A stretch of 64,000 nucleotides of DNA from Thalassobacillus_A hwangdonensis (GCF_042675915.1 NZ_JBHTKL010000001.1:868001-932000); one strand, 5' to 3'. Positions 26,338-35,571 are shown, counted from the stretch's first letter. Numbers and translations: made by a program. The notes: a model not told the origin generated them from the letters alone.

Positions 26338-26529
26338 TCAATGCTTGACAATGATATAGAGATCTTCACTTAATGCATGTGCAATTCCGTCGATGATTGC
26401 CTCCAGGTTTGCTGCAACTTTCTCCATCTCCGTATGATCCTTGCAATAGAAGATCGGCATTCCACCACCGACTCTGTTTCTTGATTTATCTGTCGTAACA
26501 GCTGCCAGAATCGCTTTTTCTATCTTCAT
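26338..26529 (-). CDS. Small partner of the YIEGIA protein (capping complex subunit family)
   Basis: A 63-residue protein with conserved GGGMPIFYC (near 22-30). It overlaps the stop of the YIEGIA gene as TAATG, so the two are coupled. I recall public annotations naming this family a capping subunit for YIEGIA proteins; that name is from memory and the biochemical basis is unknown to me. It probably belongs to sporulating Bacilli only. Between it and der lie about 200 bp in which nothing but der's promoter region is expected. Confidence 0.6.
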   Translation of the reverse strand: MKIEKAILAAVTTDKSRNRVGGGMPIFYCKDHTEMEKVAANLEAIIDGIAHALSEDLYIIVKH

Positions 26530-27440
26530 TACCCTTCACTTCCTTTTCCCTCTGTTTTCTGCTCAGAAGGCATTCGGATCGCATTTTCCAGTACAGGGAC
26601 GGCGCCAATGATCTCTTTCGCTCGTTCAATATCTTTATGCTGGGGAAGGATGAATACTCCGATCCTGCCGTCATCCAAGTCCCTCTTGATCAAAGGCACA
26701 AGAGCAGGCGTCCCTGAATCGCGGAATACACCCAAGGACACGGAGACATCGTGAAGAATCGCCTGACGTTGCCCCAGGTTTGCAATCGTTGATCGGACAT
26801 TGAAATTTTTCGGGGTGAGAACGAACCCCATACCATATTTAAGAATCTCTTCCTGGCGTTCTGGCAACCCGATATTCATGATATAAATATTATCAACATA
26901 TAACCCAGCCCCTTCAAAATGAGGAGCCTTATATTCAATCTCAACAATATCTTTCATTGTCGAACCACTCATCAGTTTCTTGGCCACTATAAATGTGACT
27001 ACCGCGAGGATACACGCAACCCATAAATTGAATGCCAAGTAAGCGAAAGTCACGATGAACGATGTGAAGATTACGAGGTAATTCCGCCCTTCAAACGCAA
27101 CCGCTATCCCTTCGATATACGTATTTCCACGAGGGACAAGCTCATATGAATCCAGTTCAGTCAATGTATTCCTCTCCATATTACGGACTTCTCTGAACTG
27201 TGAAGCTGCAAGGGTCAGAAAAGTAACAGCGGTGAATTCCTTTTCCATTATGGAAGGGATAGCGACTGTGCCTAATGACGCAGCAATGAATCCTAAGGAT
27301 ATGTGTATGACCTTTCCATGCAGATAGGTCGGATACTGACGATAGTCCGTCCTAAGCATAATCAGCCTGACACCTGTTCCAACAAGGATCCCGAACAGGA
27401 TAGGATAGGTGTATTCGTTCATATATACAGACAGCTCCAT
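26529..27440 (-). CDS. YIEGIA family membrane protein
   Basis: About 303 residues with five or six hydrophobic segments in the first half (about 10-28, 45-65, 118-150) and a soluble second half. The name-giving YIEGIA stretch is at about residue 107-112. The family is conserved in spore formers; no enzymatic motif is seen. The start is uncertain: an ATG at 27440, a GTG two codons before and an ATG six codons after are all possible with weak ribosome sites. It precedes its small coupled partner in the der-fni interval (the B. subtilis yphAB area). Confidence 0.7.
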   Translation of the reverse strand: MELSVYMNEYTYPILFGILVGTGVRLIMLRTDYRQYPTYLHGKVIHISLGFIAASLGTVAIPSIMEKEFTAVTFLTLAASQFREVRNMERNTLTELDSYELVPRGNTYIEGIAVAFEGRNYLVIFTSFIVTFAYLAFNLWVACILAVVTFIVAKKLMSGSTMKDIVEIEYKAPHFEGAGLYVDNIYIMNIGLPERQEEILKYGMGFVLTPKNFNVRSTIANLGQRQAILHDVSVSLGVFRDSGTPALVPLIKRDLDDGRIGVFILPQHKDIERAKEIIGAVPVLENAIRMPSEQKTEGKGSEG

Positions 27441-27555
27441 TTCCACTATTGATCGTTGTGAATCACTCCTCTAACAGTATGTTGTTTCACAATAGGATTT
27501 AAACATCATAAATAGCCGACAAAGGTTCAAACTAAGGGATAAGGAGGGATGAATG

Positions 27556-27663
27556 ATGGGCAAAGATCGTCAGGAAAAGAAACTGAAGAAAGAAAGACGC
27601 GTGGAATCAGACAGAGATGTGAAAAGTCATGCCAAAGGCAAAACTTTCATTGAAGAAAAATAA
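27556..27663 (+). CDS. ypzI: YpzI family small protein
   Basis: A 35-residue, highly charged peptide beginning MGKDRQEKKLK and ending in FIEEK, preceded by a strong AAGGAGGGA. The MGKDRQEKKL start is the signature of YpzI, found in the same place in B. subtilis. An adjacent ATG one codon earlier is equally possible. Its function is unknown. It is one of very few plus-strand genes here. Confidence 0.8.
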   Translation: MGKDRQEKKLKKERRVESDRDVKSHAKGKTFIEEK

Positions 27664-27733
27664 TACGACTGTAGACCTGCATTTAACATACTTGAAGTAT
27701 GTAAACTGGTTCACTTCCAGTTAGGTTTACATT

Positions 27734-27825
27734 AGAAAGACCGGGTTTGTCGCCAAGTACTTTTGGCGAAAGGCTAAGTATTTTCTATTCCTTTAATAAA
27801 GTTAAACTTTCTTAAAGTACAAAAA
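27734..27825. repeat. Intergenic repeat, copy B
   Basis: Very similar to copy A over TTGTCGCCAAGTA-TT-TGGCGAAAG (hairpin TCGCCA/TGGCGA), then GTATTTTCT, TCCTTTAA and AAAGTTaaACTTT. It ends at the T run of the fni terminator, the same placement as the other copies. Confidence 0.6.
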
Positions 27826-27850
27826 AAGCAGAGGCTCGTGCCTCTGCTTT
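27826..27850 (-). terminator. Intrinsic terminator after fni
   Basis: A perfect 10-bp stem AAAGCAGAGG/CCTCTGCTTT with a 5-6 nt loop and a seven-T run on the minus strand. Confidence 0.9.
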
Positions 27851-27861
27851 AAGATAGTAAA

Positions 27862-28881
27862 TTATCGTTGATCGATCCAATTTTTCATATCTCCACGAAT
27901 AACATGCGGCTTTCCGTTGAAGTCTTTGACATGGTCTATGTCAAGGAGCATCATCGCCATTTTGATTTCTCGGTGAATGTGCTCAATTTTAGAAACCAAT
28001 GCCTCCTGCCCTTCTTCTATCATAACTTTCAGCAGACTTCCAGCCATCCCGAAAGCATCGGCACCAAGCAGGAGTGATTTTACTCCATCAAGACCGTTCC
28101 GGATTCCACCGGAGGCAATGACATGCACATCAGGCACTTGCTTAGATACCTCAACAATCGAAACCGGAGTTGGAATTCCCCAGTTTTCGAATGAAATCAT
28201 CGGGTCGTTCCTGCGTAGATTTTCCACTTTCGAAAAATTGGTTCCACCGCTTCCTCCGACATCGATATGGCGCACACCGAGATCGTACAACTGGTTGGCT
28301 GTTTCTTTGGAAACACCATAGCCGACTTCCTTAATGATCACCGGCACGTGAAGCCCTTGTACAATCGCTTCTATATGTTTCAAGCGCATTCGGAAGTCCC
28401 GGTCACCTTCAGGCATAATCAATTCCTGAAGCGTGTTGAGATGGATTTGTAAAGCGTTTGCCTCAATCATATCGACAGCCTCTTTTGCCTGGTCCAGTGT
28501 GGCTTCACTTCCTACATTCGCGAAAATGACTCCATCCGGATTCGCTTTACGTACCACTTCGTATGTGCTCCGCTCTTCTTTATTTTTTATCGCGGACATT
28601 TGTGATCCTACAGCCATCCCTATACCGGTCCTTTTTGCAGCTTCAGCCAATGATTGATTAATTTCTTCTGTTTTTTTCCCGCCTCCACCAGTCATCGCAT
28701 TGACAAAAAGGGGCGAACTTAAATTAAGTTCGCCCACGTTCGTCTTCAATTGTAAATCTTCCCAATTCTGAGCAGTCAGGCTTTGATGAACGATATCAAT
28801 ATCATCAAAGTAACTACGCTCTGATTTGGAATGACTTAGTGCATGGCGGATATGGTCGATCTTTCTTTCAGCTCTCGACAT
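27862..28881 (-). CDS. fni: Type 2 isopentenyl-diphosphate delta-isomerase
   Basis: A 339-residue FMN-dependent IPP/DMAPP isomerase. Typical features are the start RKIDHIRHAL (6-15), MTGGGGKKTEEIN (about 63-75) and the phosphate-binding ASGGIRNGLDGVKSLLLGADAFGMA (about 257-281). It equilibrates the two C5 isoprenoid precursors used by HepST, encoded about 10 kb away. Same neighbourhood as in B. subtilis (before ypfD). ATG follows ypfD by 13 bp. Confidence 0.95.
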   Translation of the reverse strand: MSRAERKIDHIRHALSHSKSERSYFDDIDIVHQSLTAQNWEDLQLKTNVGELNLSSPLFVNAMTGGGGKKTEEINQSLAEAAKRTGIGMAVGSQMSAIKNKEERSTYEVVRKANPDGVIFANVGSEATLDQAKEAVDMIEANALQIHLNTLQELIMPEGDRDFRMRLKHIEAIVQGLHVPVIIKEVGYGVSKETANQLYDLGVRHIDVGGSGGTNFSKVENLRRNDPMISFENWGIPTPVSIVEVSKQVPDVHVIASGGIRNGLDGVKSLLLGADAFGMAGSLLKVMIEEGQEALVSKIEHIHREIKMAMMLLDIDHVKDFNGKPHVIRGDMKNWIDQR

Positions 28882-28894
28882 ACCCTTATCACCA

Positions 28895-30037
28895 CTAGTT
28901 TTTATATTTATCTAACTGATCACCAATCATATCCCCAAGCTGGAAGCCGGAGTGGTCATCTTCTTTTTCATACTGCTTGATTTCCTGTCTGCTTTCTTCG
29001 CGTTCCAGTTCTTTGATGCTCAAAGATAGACGCTTTGCCTGTTCGTCGACATCAAGTACTTTGACTTTCACTTCCTGACCGACTTCAAGCACTTCACCCG
29101 GTGTACCGATGTGACGGTTGGCAATCTGGGAAATGTGTACGAGACCTTCAACGCCAGCGAATACTTCGACGAATGCACCGAAGCTTACTAGACGCTTTAC
29201 AGTTCCATCAAGGACTGCACCTTGCTGGACTTTCGCTTCAAGGTCTGCCCATGGTCCTGGTTGTGTTTCTTTCAAGGAAAGGGAAATGCGTTCATTGTCG
29301 CGATCGACTGACAATACCTTCACCTTGATTTTCTGTCCTTCTTCAACGACATCGGAAGCTTTTTCCACGTGTTCATGGGACAGTTGGGAGATATGTACGA
29401 GACCGTCAATACCCCCAAGGTTTACAAATGCACCGAAGTCAGTGATTCGCTGCACTGTACCTTCAACAACTTTCCCTTCTTCCAATGACTGAAGGACTTC
29501 CTGCTTTTTCGTAGACTCTTCTGCTTCTACTACAGCACGATGGGAAAGGATGACACGATTCTGTTCACGGTCAAGTTCCACCACTTTCAATGTCAGTGGC
29601 TTCCCTTTATATTCTTCAAAGTTTTCGACATAGTACGTTTCTACAAGAGATGCTGGAATAAAACCGCGCAAACCGACATCGACGACAAGGCCACCCTTGA
29701 CGATGTCTTTCACTTCGGCTTCAAAGATTTCTCCGCTATCGTATTTCTGTTCAAGGTCTTCCCAGGCTTTATCCGCATCTACTGCGCGCTTGGAAAGAAC
29801 GATTTCATCGTCTTCAGCTTTCTTGACCTGAAGCTTCAGTTCATCCCCTTCACTTACGACATCAGAAGCTTTTTCCACGTGTAGGCTAGAAAGTTCACTG
29901 ATCGGAACAATACCCTCCACTTTATATCCGATATCTACGAGGACTTGTTTTTCTTCTACTTTGACAACCTTTCCAGTTACGATGTCACCAGTAGAGAATT
30001 CTTGCATTCCTGAAACTTCTTGATTCATTTCATCCAT
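28895..30037 (-). CDS. ypfD: S1 domain RNA-binding protein (ribosomal S1 homologue YpfD)
   Basis: A 380-residue protein of four S1 repeats at about 16-85, 100-165, 187-255 and 272-341, recognisable by G-V-G-FV and GLVHISQ elements (VEGIVPISEL, LRGFIPASLV, IDGLVHISQL, VEGLVHISQI). Low-GC bacteria have this shorter S1-like protein in place of the six-domain S1; its exact part in translation is unclear. A strong GGAGGTAGC ribosome site is seen. In B. subtilis it also lies beside cmk. Confidence 0.93.
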   Translation of the reverse strand: MDEMNQEVSGMQEFSTGDIVTGKVVKVEEKQVLVDIGYKVEGIVPISELSSLHVEKASDVVSEGDELKLQVKKAEDDEIVLSKRAVDADKAWEDLEQKYDSGEIFEAEVKDIVKGGLVVDVGLRGFIPASLVETYYVENFEEYKGKPLTLKVVELDREQNRVILSHRAVVEAEESTKKQEVLQSLEEGKVVEGTVQRITDFGAFVNLGGIDGLVHISQLSHEHVEKASDVVEEGQKIKVKVLSVDRDNERISLSLKETQPGPWADLEAKVQQGAVLDGTVKRLVSFGAFVEVFAGVEGLVHISQIANRHIGTPGEVLEVGQEVKVKVLDVDEQAKRLSLSIKELEREESRQEIKQYEKEDDHSGFQLGDMIGDQLDKYKN

Positions 30038-30139
30038 ACAAAGCTACCTCCTTCAAAATCCGACACTACCTCACAATAGAAATGTCCTTTTGTCTAACTT
30101 CTAATATTTGCGTGTATTTGTCAAGTGATTACACTTTTT

Positions 30140-30721
30140 TTACACTTGTTTTTTCGTAAGTTTTTCAATCTCGGACATGATCAAATCAGTGACAACCTGA
30201 GCAGAAGCCTTTTCTTCCCGCATTGCAGTCAGGTCAATCGGTTTTCCGTAGACCACCTTCAGAGATTTGAACTTCTTATATGGTCCGATGATGGCACATG
30301 GTACGACCGAAGCCTCGGAGCGAAGTGCAAAAAAACCAGCACCTGCCAGACCTTTGCCTACTTTACCGTCCTTACTCCTTGTACCTTCAGGAAAGAGACC
30401 CAATGTCTCTCCATCATCCAGCGCTTTCAATCCTTGACGCAATGCATTCCGATCACGCATCCCACGCTTGACGGGAAATGCATGCAGACCGGTCAATAGC
30501 TTATTAAGGAATTTATTACGGAACAATTCTTCTTTCGCCATGAAATAGATATCGCGACTGGATGTGATTCCGACGATTGGTGGATCCAGATTCGAAATAT
30601 GGTTGGAGCAGATGATGACTGGTCCGTTAGAAGGTATATTTTCTTTCCCATATACTTTGATTCTGTATAACGGGTAGAAAATCACACTACAGACCAGCTT
30701 GCCGAATTTATATAAGTTCAC
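30140..30721 (-). CDS. plsC: 1-acyl-sn-glycerol-3-phosphate acyltransferase
   Basis: A 193-residue acyltransferase that acylates lysophosphatidic acid to phosphatidic acid at the membrane. The catalytic H(x4)D is H41-D46 in NHISNLD, and the glycerophosphate-binding FPEGTRS lies near 108-114. The start is GTG with GGAGG seven bases ahead. Together with gpsA in this window it serves phospholipid synthesis. It is placed between cmk and ypfD, a common order in Bacillaceae. Confidence 0.93.
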   Translation of the reverse strand: MNLYKFGKLVCSVIFYPLYRIKVYGKENIPSNGPVIICSNHISNLDPPIVGITSSRDIYFMAKEELFRNKFLNKLLTGLHAFPVKRGMRDRNALRQGLKALDDGETLGLFPEGTRSKDGKVGKGLAGAGFFALRSEASVVPCAIIGPYKKFKSLKVVYGKPIDLTAMREEKASAQVVTDLIMSEIEKLTKKQV

Positions 30722-30736
30722 CTCAGAACCTCCCCC

Positions 30737-31411
30737 TTATTGCACACGATCCGCTATTGCAGAAAGGATTTTATCCACGACTTCATCAATGGACAGGGAA
30801 GTCGTATCGATTTCAATTGCATCCTCTGCTTTTACTAACGGAGCAATTTCCCGTTTCGAATCGATTTCGTCTCTTTTTCGAATCTCTTCTTTTAATTCGC
30901 TTAAATCAGACGGAAATCCTTTTTCTATATTCTCTTTATGTCTTCTTTCTGCACGTTCCTGCACAGAGGCAATCATGAAAATCTTCACTTCTGCATCAGG
31001 GATGACATGCGTACCGATGTCCCTGCCATCCATGACAACACCGCGTTCAGCAGCAAGTTGCTGTTGGCGTTTCACCATTTCTTCTCGGACTTTTCCGTGT
31101 TTAGCAGCAAAGGATACATTCGTCGTGACATCCTGCTGGCGGATTTCTCTGGATACATCCCTTTCATCCACGTACACATGCTGTCCATCGTTCTCCATTA
31201 CAAGATCGATCGATATTTGCATCAGCTGTTGATAGACAGCATCTTCGTCATGCAAATCAACACCGCTCTCCAGTGATTTCCATGTTAACGCACGATACAT
31301 TGCTCCAGTATCGATATAGACATAGCCAAGCTGGTGTGCAACCTTCTTCGCTACTGTACTCTTCCCCGCTGCGGCCGGTCCATCAATTGCTACCGCTATT
31401 TTCTTATTCAT
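30737..31411 (-). CDS. cmk: Cytidylate kinase
   Basis: A 224-residue (d)CMP kinase, the same length as in B. subtilis. P-loop GPAAAGKST at 11-19; DGRDIGT near 105 and the family insert IRQQDVTTNVS near 81 are present. The start MNKKIAVAIDG is chosen with GAGGGAG upstream; the longer open frame has no homology. It recycles CMP and dCMP from RNA and lipid turnover. Followed by plsC at 15 bp. Confidence 0.96.
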   Translation of the reverse strand: MNKKIAVAIDGPAAAGKSTVAKKVAHQLGYVYIDTGAMYRALTWKSLESGVDLHDEDAVYQQLMQISIDLVMENDGQHVYVDERDVSREIRQQDVTTNVSFAAKHGKVREEMVKRQQQLAAERGVVMDGRDIGTHVIPDAEVKIFMIASVQERAERRHKENIEKGFPSDLSELKEEIRKRDEIDSKREIAPLVKAEDAIEIDTTSLSIDEVVDKILSAIADRVQ

Positions 31412-31544
31412 TCGACTCCCTCGCTTTCCAAATGTACAACAGGTCATATGAATGGCGCACTTTCCGGGAAAGCGCGCCATGACCTTGAACTAACAGTTGC
31501 CTCTGTTTCTCAGGTATCCTTCAGAATCATAACACAACCCCGAA

Positions 31545-31715
31545 TTAAAAATCCATCCTGTCCGTTGCTGGCTGCTGGTTGAATACACCCAGATACTCCT
31601 GGATCGGATGAAGCTGCCATACCCATTCCGTTTCCAGCAATAAAAATTGGCAAAGGAGCAATAACAGCCCATGAATCAAAATCAACGACAGAATGATCCT
31701 TTCAATCCTCTTCAT
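31545..31715 (-). CDS. ypfB: DUF5359 small membrane protein YpfB
   Basis: A 56-residue gene found by reading the gap between ypfA and cmk: MKRIERIILSLILIHGLLLL opens a single membrane helix (about 7-28) followed by a short extracytoplasmic part ending TDRMDF. It sits 18 bp behind ypfA, matching B. subtilis YpfB in place, size and design (positively charged start, FLL-E-W after the helix). Ribosome site GGAAG nine bases ahead. Function unknown. Confidence 0.8.
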   Translation of the reverse strand: MKRIERIILSLILIHGLLLLLCQFLLLETEWVWQLHPIQEYLGVFNQQPATDRMDF

Positions 31716-31733
31716 CCAGATACACTTCCTTGG

Positions 31734-32399
31734 TCAGTAATTTTCTTTTCTTCTTAAATCCAATTGCCTTTCAAAACAGAATTGAACGATATCCTGTCGT
31801 GAAGCATCTGCAATGACCGAAAACTCGATCGCTGCCTTGTCACGATTACGTCCGCTTCCCTCCAGAATCTTCAACACGCGGCCCTCTGCATCTATGTATT
31901 TATAACTTCCATTATTCATGGCCAGCACGAATGTTAAATGGATGAGATCGGATCTATTCACATTATGTTTCGGTGGTAATAGGACAGAGGTTCCTCCTCC
32001 ACTCACATCGAATGTAATCGTAGTGAAGGGCTGAAAGTTCCCCTCCAGTGGATGAGCAGCAGTATCGATCGCAGTTTCCACGCGCACATATTTTCTCCGC
32101 TGTATTTTCATCATTTTATCTTTTCCAGGAAAGTGCAGGACAAGGACAGGGATCTTTTTCTTTTTTCTGGCGATGATTTCGGTCTCGAACATATAGACAG
32201 CCTGATCATTCCCCATCAGTTTCACCTTGAATTGGGTGCCTTCAAAAAATATACTCGTCCTTCCAGTCCGCTCACTGATAGGATAATCGACATACAGATA
32301 ATTATTTTTCAAGTCGACGATTTTACATTTATATACATCATGGTGTGACTGATCATCATGCTCTAATTCAAGCGATATTGGCGCGCCGATTTTGAACAT
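31734..32399 (-). CDS. motI: PilZ-domain c-di-GMP receptor, flagellar clutch MotI
   Basis: A 221-residue YcgR-like protein (YpfA/DgrA/MotI). The N-terminal YcgR domain spans about 1-95 and the C-terminal PilZ domain about 96-215, with the c-di-GMP-binding RRKYVR (about 98-103) and DVSGGG (about 130-135). In B. subtilis the c-di-GMP-bound form binds MotA and disengages the flagellar motor. The start MFKIGAPIS is chosen (AGAGG ahead); the longer frame overlaps the ypeB terminator and is not supported. Confidence 0.92.
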   Translation of the reverse strand: MFKIGAPISLELEHDDQSHHDVYKCKIVDLKNNYLYVDYPISERTGRTSIFFEGTQFKVKLMGNDQAVYMFETEIIARKKKKIPVLVLHFPGKDKMMKIQRRKYVRVETAIDTAAHPLEGNFQPFTTITFDVSGGGTSVLLPPKHNVNRSDLIHLTFVLAMNNGSYKYIDAEGRVLKILEGSGRNRDKAAIEFSVIADASRQDIVQFCFERQLDLRRKENY

Positions 32400-32462
32400 A
32401 GGTATCCTCTTCTTTCTATAGGTAATATTCCATAAGACGATTATCTCAAAAAAAGAAGAAAA

Positions 32463-32484
32463 GGGAAAGGTGTGACCCCTTCCC
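32463..32484 (-). terminator. Intrinsic terminator after ypeB
   Basis: GGGAAGG/CCTTTCCC stem directly behind the ypeB TGA with TTTTCTTCTTTTTTTG following. Confidence 0.85.
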
Positions 32485-32485
32485 A

Positions 32486-33829
32486 TCAGACGGATTCAGC
32501 AAATTTCATTTCCGCAGCTTTAAGCTTCTCGACCTTTTCTTCCTGCCCATTTTCAGCATTGATAAAGATGCGATATGTTTCATTACCCATCGTTCCTAGA
32601 AATTCATAGCACAACACTTCTTCATTCAAGTCGTTTTCAATGACTGCCAGGTGCTGCTCCTGAATATCTACAGATGGATTGACTTTCTCCCGTGCCTCCT
32701 CTTCAGAATAAGAAGGATCAGGTAACGTACGCTCCTGATGATTACTGAAGTAATCCTTGGCAGACATTGCTATTACATCGCCATTATCGAGTGCGACCTT
32801 GATCTGTATCGAATCCGGGAAGATCCTCACATCATCCTGCACCGGTACGAACGTGTACACACCGACCCGTTCATATTGACTGCTCTGGATCAGATCCATT
32901 TCCGGAAATTTCAATTGTTCAATGAAGGACTGCGACTTTTCGATCCCTTCATATAAGCTGATCTTTGAATCCTCGACTGGACGACTGACCATAAGAGTTA
33001 AAGGGTGTCCGCCTTTTTCAGAAAGATCTGCATAGGCGTTCTTATCCCCTTTGTTATAGGAGACAGAGTAGGTTGGTACATCTGCACCTTTGCCACTCTT
33101 CGCTACAGTGATTTTCTGTTTTTCTTTCACATTGAAAAGCTTCCTGGCAATTTCCTTTGCATCTCCCTCGGAAATCTTTTCACCTGTTATGCCTTTGAAA
33201 TCATTGCTTTCGTTTGATACACCGGTAATGGACGGACCGGAGTTCCCTTCCTCGTAACCTGAGACAGTTTTTTCCACTGTTTTGAAACCATCGATGATCG
33301 TATTATCCCCCTGTTGATCGTTCGTGGCTAAAGCCAATTGAACATCCATCCAGCGTAAATTATTTTCAAGTACCATATGCTGTACTTTTCTCAATTCATT
33401 ATTGATGGTACCGCTTTGCTCATAAAGTTTCTCTAAGTGTTTGACTTCATCTTCTGACAACGGTTCTTTTTCAAGATCTCTTATGGCTGTACGATAAGTG
33501 AAGTCACCGATATCATATAGAAATTCCTCCGTCTTATTGAAAGGGAGAAGTGCCAGTGGCAACTGACCTACATCCGAATGTGCTTCGGAGGTGATCCTCC
33601 ATATGTTTGCAAGTTCCGGTGACAACTGCTTTCTTGTATTCATCGCCAAAACCGTTCCGATTTTATCATGCATGAGATCCATATTGAAGCTTAATTCATG
33701 GAAGGCTCTCTGATAGTTATTCTCCGCCTGGATCAGGACCGCATTTTTGTCCTGATGCTCCTGATATCCCCAGATCCCAGCTCCTACAACACCGACTGTC
33801 AAGATTGTTATTAATATCCAACGAATCAT
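32486..33829 (-). CDS. ypeB: Germination protein YpeB
   Basis: A 447-residue spore protein with an N-terminal membrane anchor (about 4-22), a long helical region and three PepSY-type repeats in the C-terminal half, for example GITGEKISEGDAKEIARKLF near 213-232 and DPSYSEEEAREKVNPS near 375-390. YpeB is required for the stability and location of SleB in the spore inner membrane, and is located next to sleB as usual. Length matches B. subtilis (450). Confidence 0.95.
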   Translation of the reverse strand: MIRWILITILTVGVVGAGIWGYQEHQDKNAVLIQAENNYQRAFHELSFNMDLMHDKIGTVLAMNTRKQLSPELANIWRITSEAHSDVGQLPLALLPFNKTEEFLYDIGDFTYRTAIRDLEKEPLSEDEVKHLEKLYEQSGTINNELRKVQHMVLENNLRWMDVQLALATNDQQGDNTIIDGFKTVEKTVSGYEEGNSGPSITGVSNESNDFKGITGEKISEGDAKEIARKLFNVKEKQKITVAKSGKGADVPTYSVSYNKGDKNAYADLSEKGGHPLTLMVSRPVEDSKISLYEGIEKSQSFIEQLKFPEMDLIQSSQYERVGVYTFVPVQDDVRIFPDSIQIKVALDNGDVIAMSAKDYFSNHQERTLPDPSYSEEEAREKVNPSVDIQEQHLAVIENDLNEEVLCYEFLGTMGNETYRIFINAENGQEEKVEKLKAAEMKFAESV

Positions 33830-33841
33830 TGTACCACCACC

Positions 33842-34675
33842 TTATTTACAGAAAATGTGCTTCCCGATTTGTTTGATCTGAGGACGTGACCATATCCAGC
33901 TGGAAGTCGCTGTATTTGGATTGAAATAATAGAGTGCATTCTGGGAAGGGTCCCAGCCATTCATGGCGTCCATTACAGCCTGTTTAGCCTTTTCATCAGG
34001 CGTAAGCCATATTTGACCATCTGCCACTGCTGTAAACGCTCTCGGCTCGAAAATGACTCCTGAAACCGAATTAGGAAACGTAGTGCTCTCCACTCTGTTC
34101 AGGATGACTGCAGCTACCGCTACCATGCCTACATAAGGCTCACCTCTCGCTTCCCCATGAACAGCATTGGCCATCAATTGGATATCATTCTGCGAGTACC
34201 CGCTTGGAACGTTGACTGCAGTAGGGTTGTTCGGCTTTTCTTCAGCAGCTCCGCCTCCCTGCTGTGTCGTTCCACCGCCTTTTGATTGCTTTTCCTTAGA
34301 GACGCCTCCGTAGTGAGTGAACTTATTACCTTTACGAATCTGTTCCTTTACGTACCCTTTATCATAGTTACTTGCTTCCACCAGTTTTTGCTTCGTTTCC
34401 TGTCCTGCCAGGCCATCCACTTCCATGCCGAATTCATATTGGAAGTTTCTAAGTGCCCAATAGGTGCCCCAACCGAATACACCATCGATTTTTCCATTGT
34501 AGAAACCGAGATACTGCAATCTTGCCTGCAGTTCAATGACATCATCCCCGACTGCACCCTGTTGGATGATTTGGTTGGAGAATGCATTTGCAGGCTCGGA
34601 TGGATGGGTCGTAGTTAATGTGAATACCAAGATAACAGATAAACCTATATACAGCATTGTCTTTTTAACGATCAT
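33842..34675 (-). CDS. sleB: Spore cortex-lytic enzyme SleB
   Basis: A 277-residue lytic transglycosylase that opens muramic-lactam cortex peptidoglycan during germination. Order of parts: signal peptide (about 1-33), peptidoglycan-binding domain 1 (about 40-100, DDVIELQARLQYLGFYNGKID), a Gly/Lys/Gln-rich linker (about 120-150), and the Hydrolase_2 catalytic domain (about 160-277) with the catalytic Glu in VHGEARGE. The start MIVKKTML is chosen with GGAAGG ahead. It forms a two-gene operon with ypeB, which starts 12 bp on. Confidence 0.95.
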   Translation of the reverse strand: MIVKKTMLYIGLSVILVFTLTTTHPSEPANAFSNQIIQQGAVGDDVIELQARLQYLGFYNGKIDGVFGWGTYWALRNFQYEFGMEVDGLAGQETKQKLVEASNYDKGYVKEQIRKGNKFTHYGGVSKEKQSKGGGTTQQGGGAAEEKPNNPTAVNVPSGYSQNDIQLMANAVHGEARGEPYVGMVAVAAVILNRVESTTFPNSVSGVIFEPRAFTAVADGQIWLTPDEKAKQAVMDAMNGWDPSQNALYYFNPNTATSSWIWSRPQIKQIGKHIFCK

Positions 34676-34798
34676 GGATGCCTTCCACCTCACGGACCTC
34701 TTTGATTTTTTGTTTATGTTTGTAGGGATATCTTTTGAGGAAAAACCGGATTTATACATTGTTTCCATAATCAAATTAAGGAATGGAGACATAAAAAA

Positions 34799-34826
34799 AC
34801 ACATGGAACAGTTCGTTCACATGTGT
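34799..34826 (-). terminator. Intrinsic terminator after prsW
   Basis: ACACATG/CATGTGT stem with a 12-14 nt loop and seven Ts on the minus strand, beginning at the prsW stop codon. Confidence 0.85.
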
Positions 34827-35497
34827 CAGGAGGATTTCATATGGAAATGTTGGTGCCGATTGGCGATCCGTAGTTTTCTGATTCCTATCAACCATAACAG
34901 GATCATAAAAGGTATCATGATATAGATCCACTGTTTCATGCCCGAAGACAATATGACATCAAATACACTATGAAGTCCGACCGGGACAAATAAGGCTAAG
35001 AATAAGCACCACCGTTGATTGGTGTCTTTGAATTTCGCTTTTCCTATGTAGTAACCCATGATCAATCCGAACAAAGCATGGGAGGATACAGGAAAGATGG
35101 CTCTTCCCCAGGCGTATTCAATTCCATTTGCGAAGAGATAGATGATATTCTCAACCGTAGCGAATCCCAGGCTGATTGCTACTCCATATATGATTCCGTC
35201 GTAATGGTGATCAAATGCCCCATGTTTATATACAACGAAAATGAATACGAACCATTTGAAGAATTCCTCAAGAAGCCCTGCTAGGATGATCGACTCTAAA
35301 ATTGGTGACCCGAGGACTCCCTCCGTTCTGAATGCGTACTGAATGAACATTAACGGAAACACAAGTACCATCCCGAGTATGAACGTACGGAAAATGAGAG
35401 GCAAAGGTTCAAGCTCGATCTTCTTATTCAGATAAATGAACGTCATAATTGCGACTACTGGAGCAGTCGCAAAGATTAAAATGGCCAGCATAACCAA
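34826..35497 (-). CDS. prsW: Intramembrane protease PrsW
   Basis: A 223-residue polytopic membrane protease with about seven helices. Conserved residues are the EE pair in LLEEFFKW (about 91-98), the helix with ATVENIIY (about 130-137), and His residues in SSHALFG (about 152-158) and LHSVFD (about 184-189). In B. subtilis PrsW makes the first cut in anti-sigma factor RsiW and thereby activates sigma-W. Location between ypdA/asparaginase and sleB matches the old ypdC locus. Confidence 0.92.
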   Translation of the reverse strand: MVMLAILIFATAPVVAIMTFIYLNKKIELEPLPLIFRTFILGMVLVFPLMFIQYAFRTEGVLGSPILESIILAGLLEEFFKWFVFIFVVYKHGAFDHHYDGIIYGVAISLGFATVENIIYLFANGIEYAWGRAIFPVSSHALFGLIMGYYIGKAKFKDTNQRWCLFLALFVPVGLHSVFDVILSSGMKQWIYIMIPFMILLWLIGIRKLRIANRHQHFHMKSS

Positions 35498-35571
35498 GAA
35501 GCCTCTCTTTCCTCCCTGAATAATTCAATCGTACCATGGTACAGAAGGAAAGGGAACATAAGAATAGGCAA

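Noticed and set aside
27701..27730. GTAAACTGG/CCAGTTaGGTTTAC inverted repeat after ypzI as terminator
   Set aside because: No T run follows on the plus strand, so only a weak hairpin; not listed as terminator.
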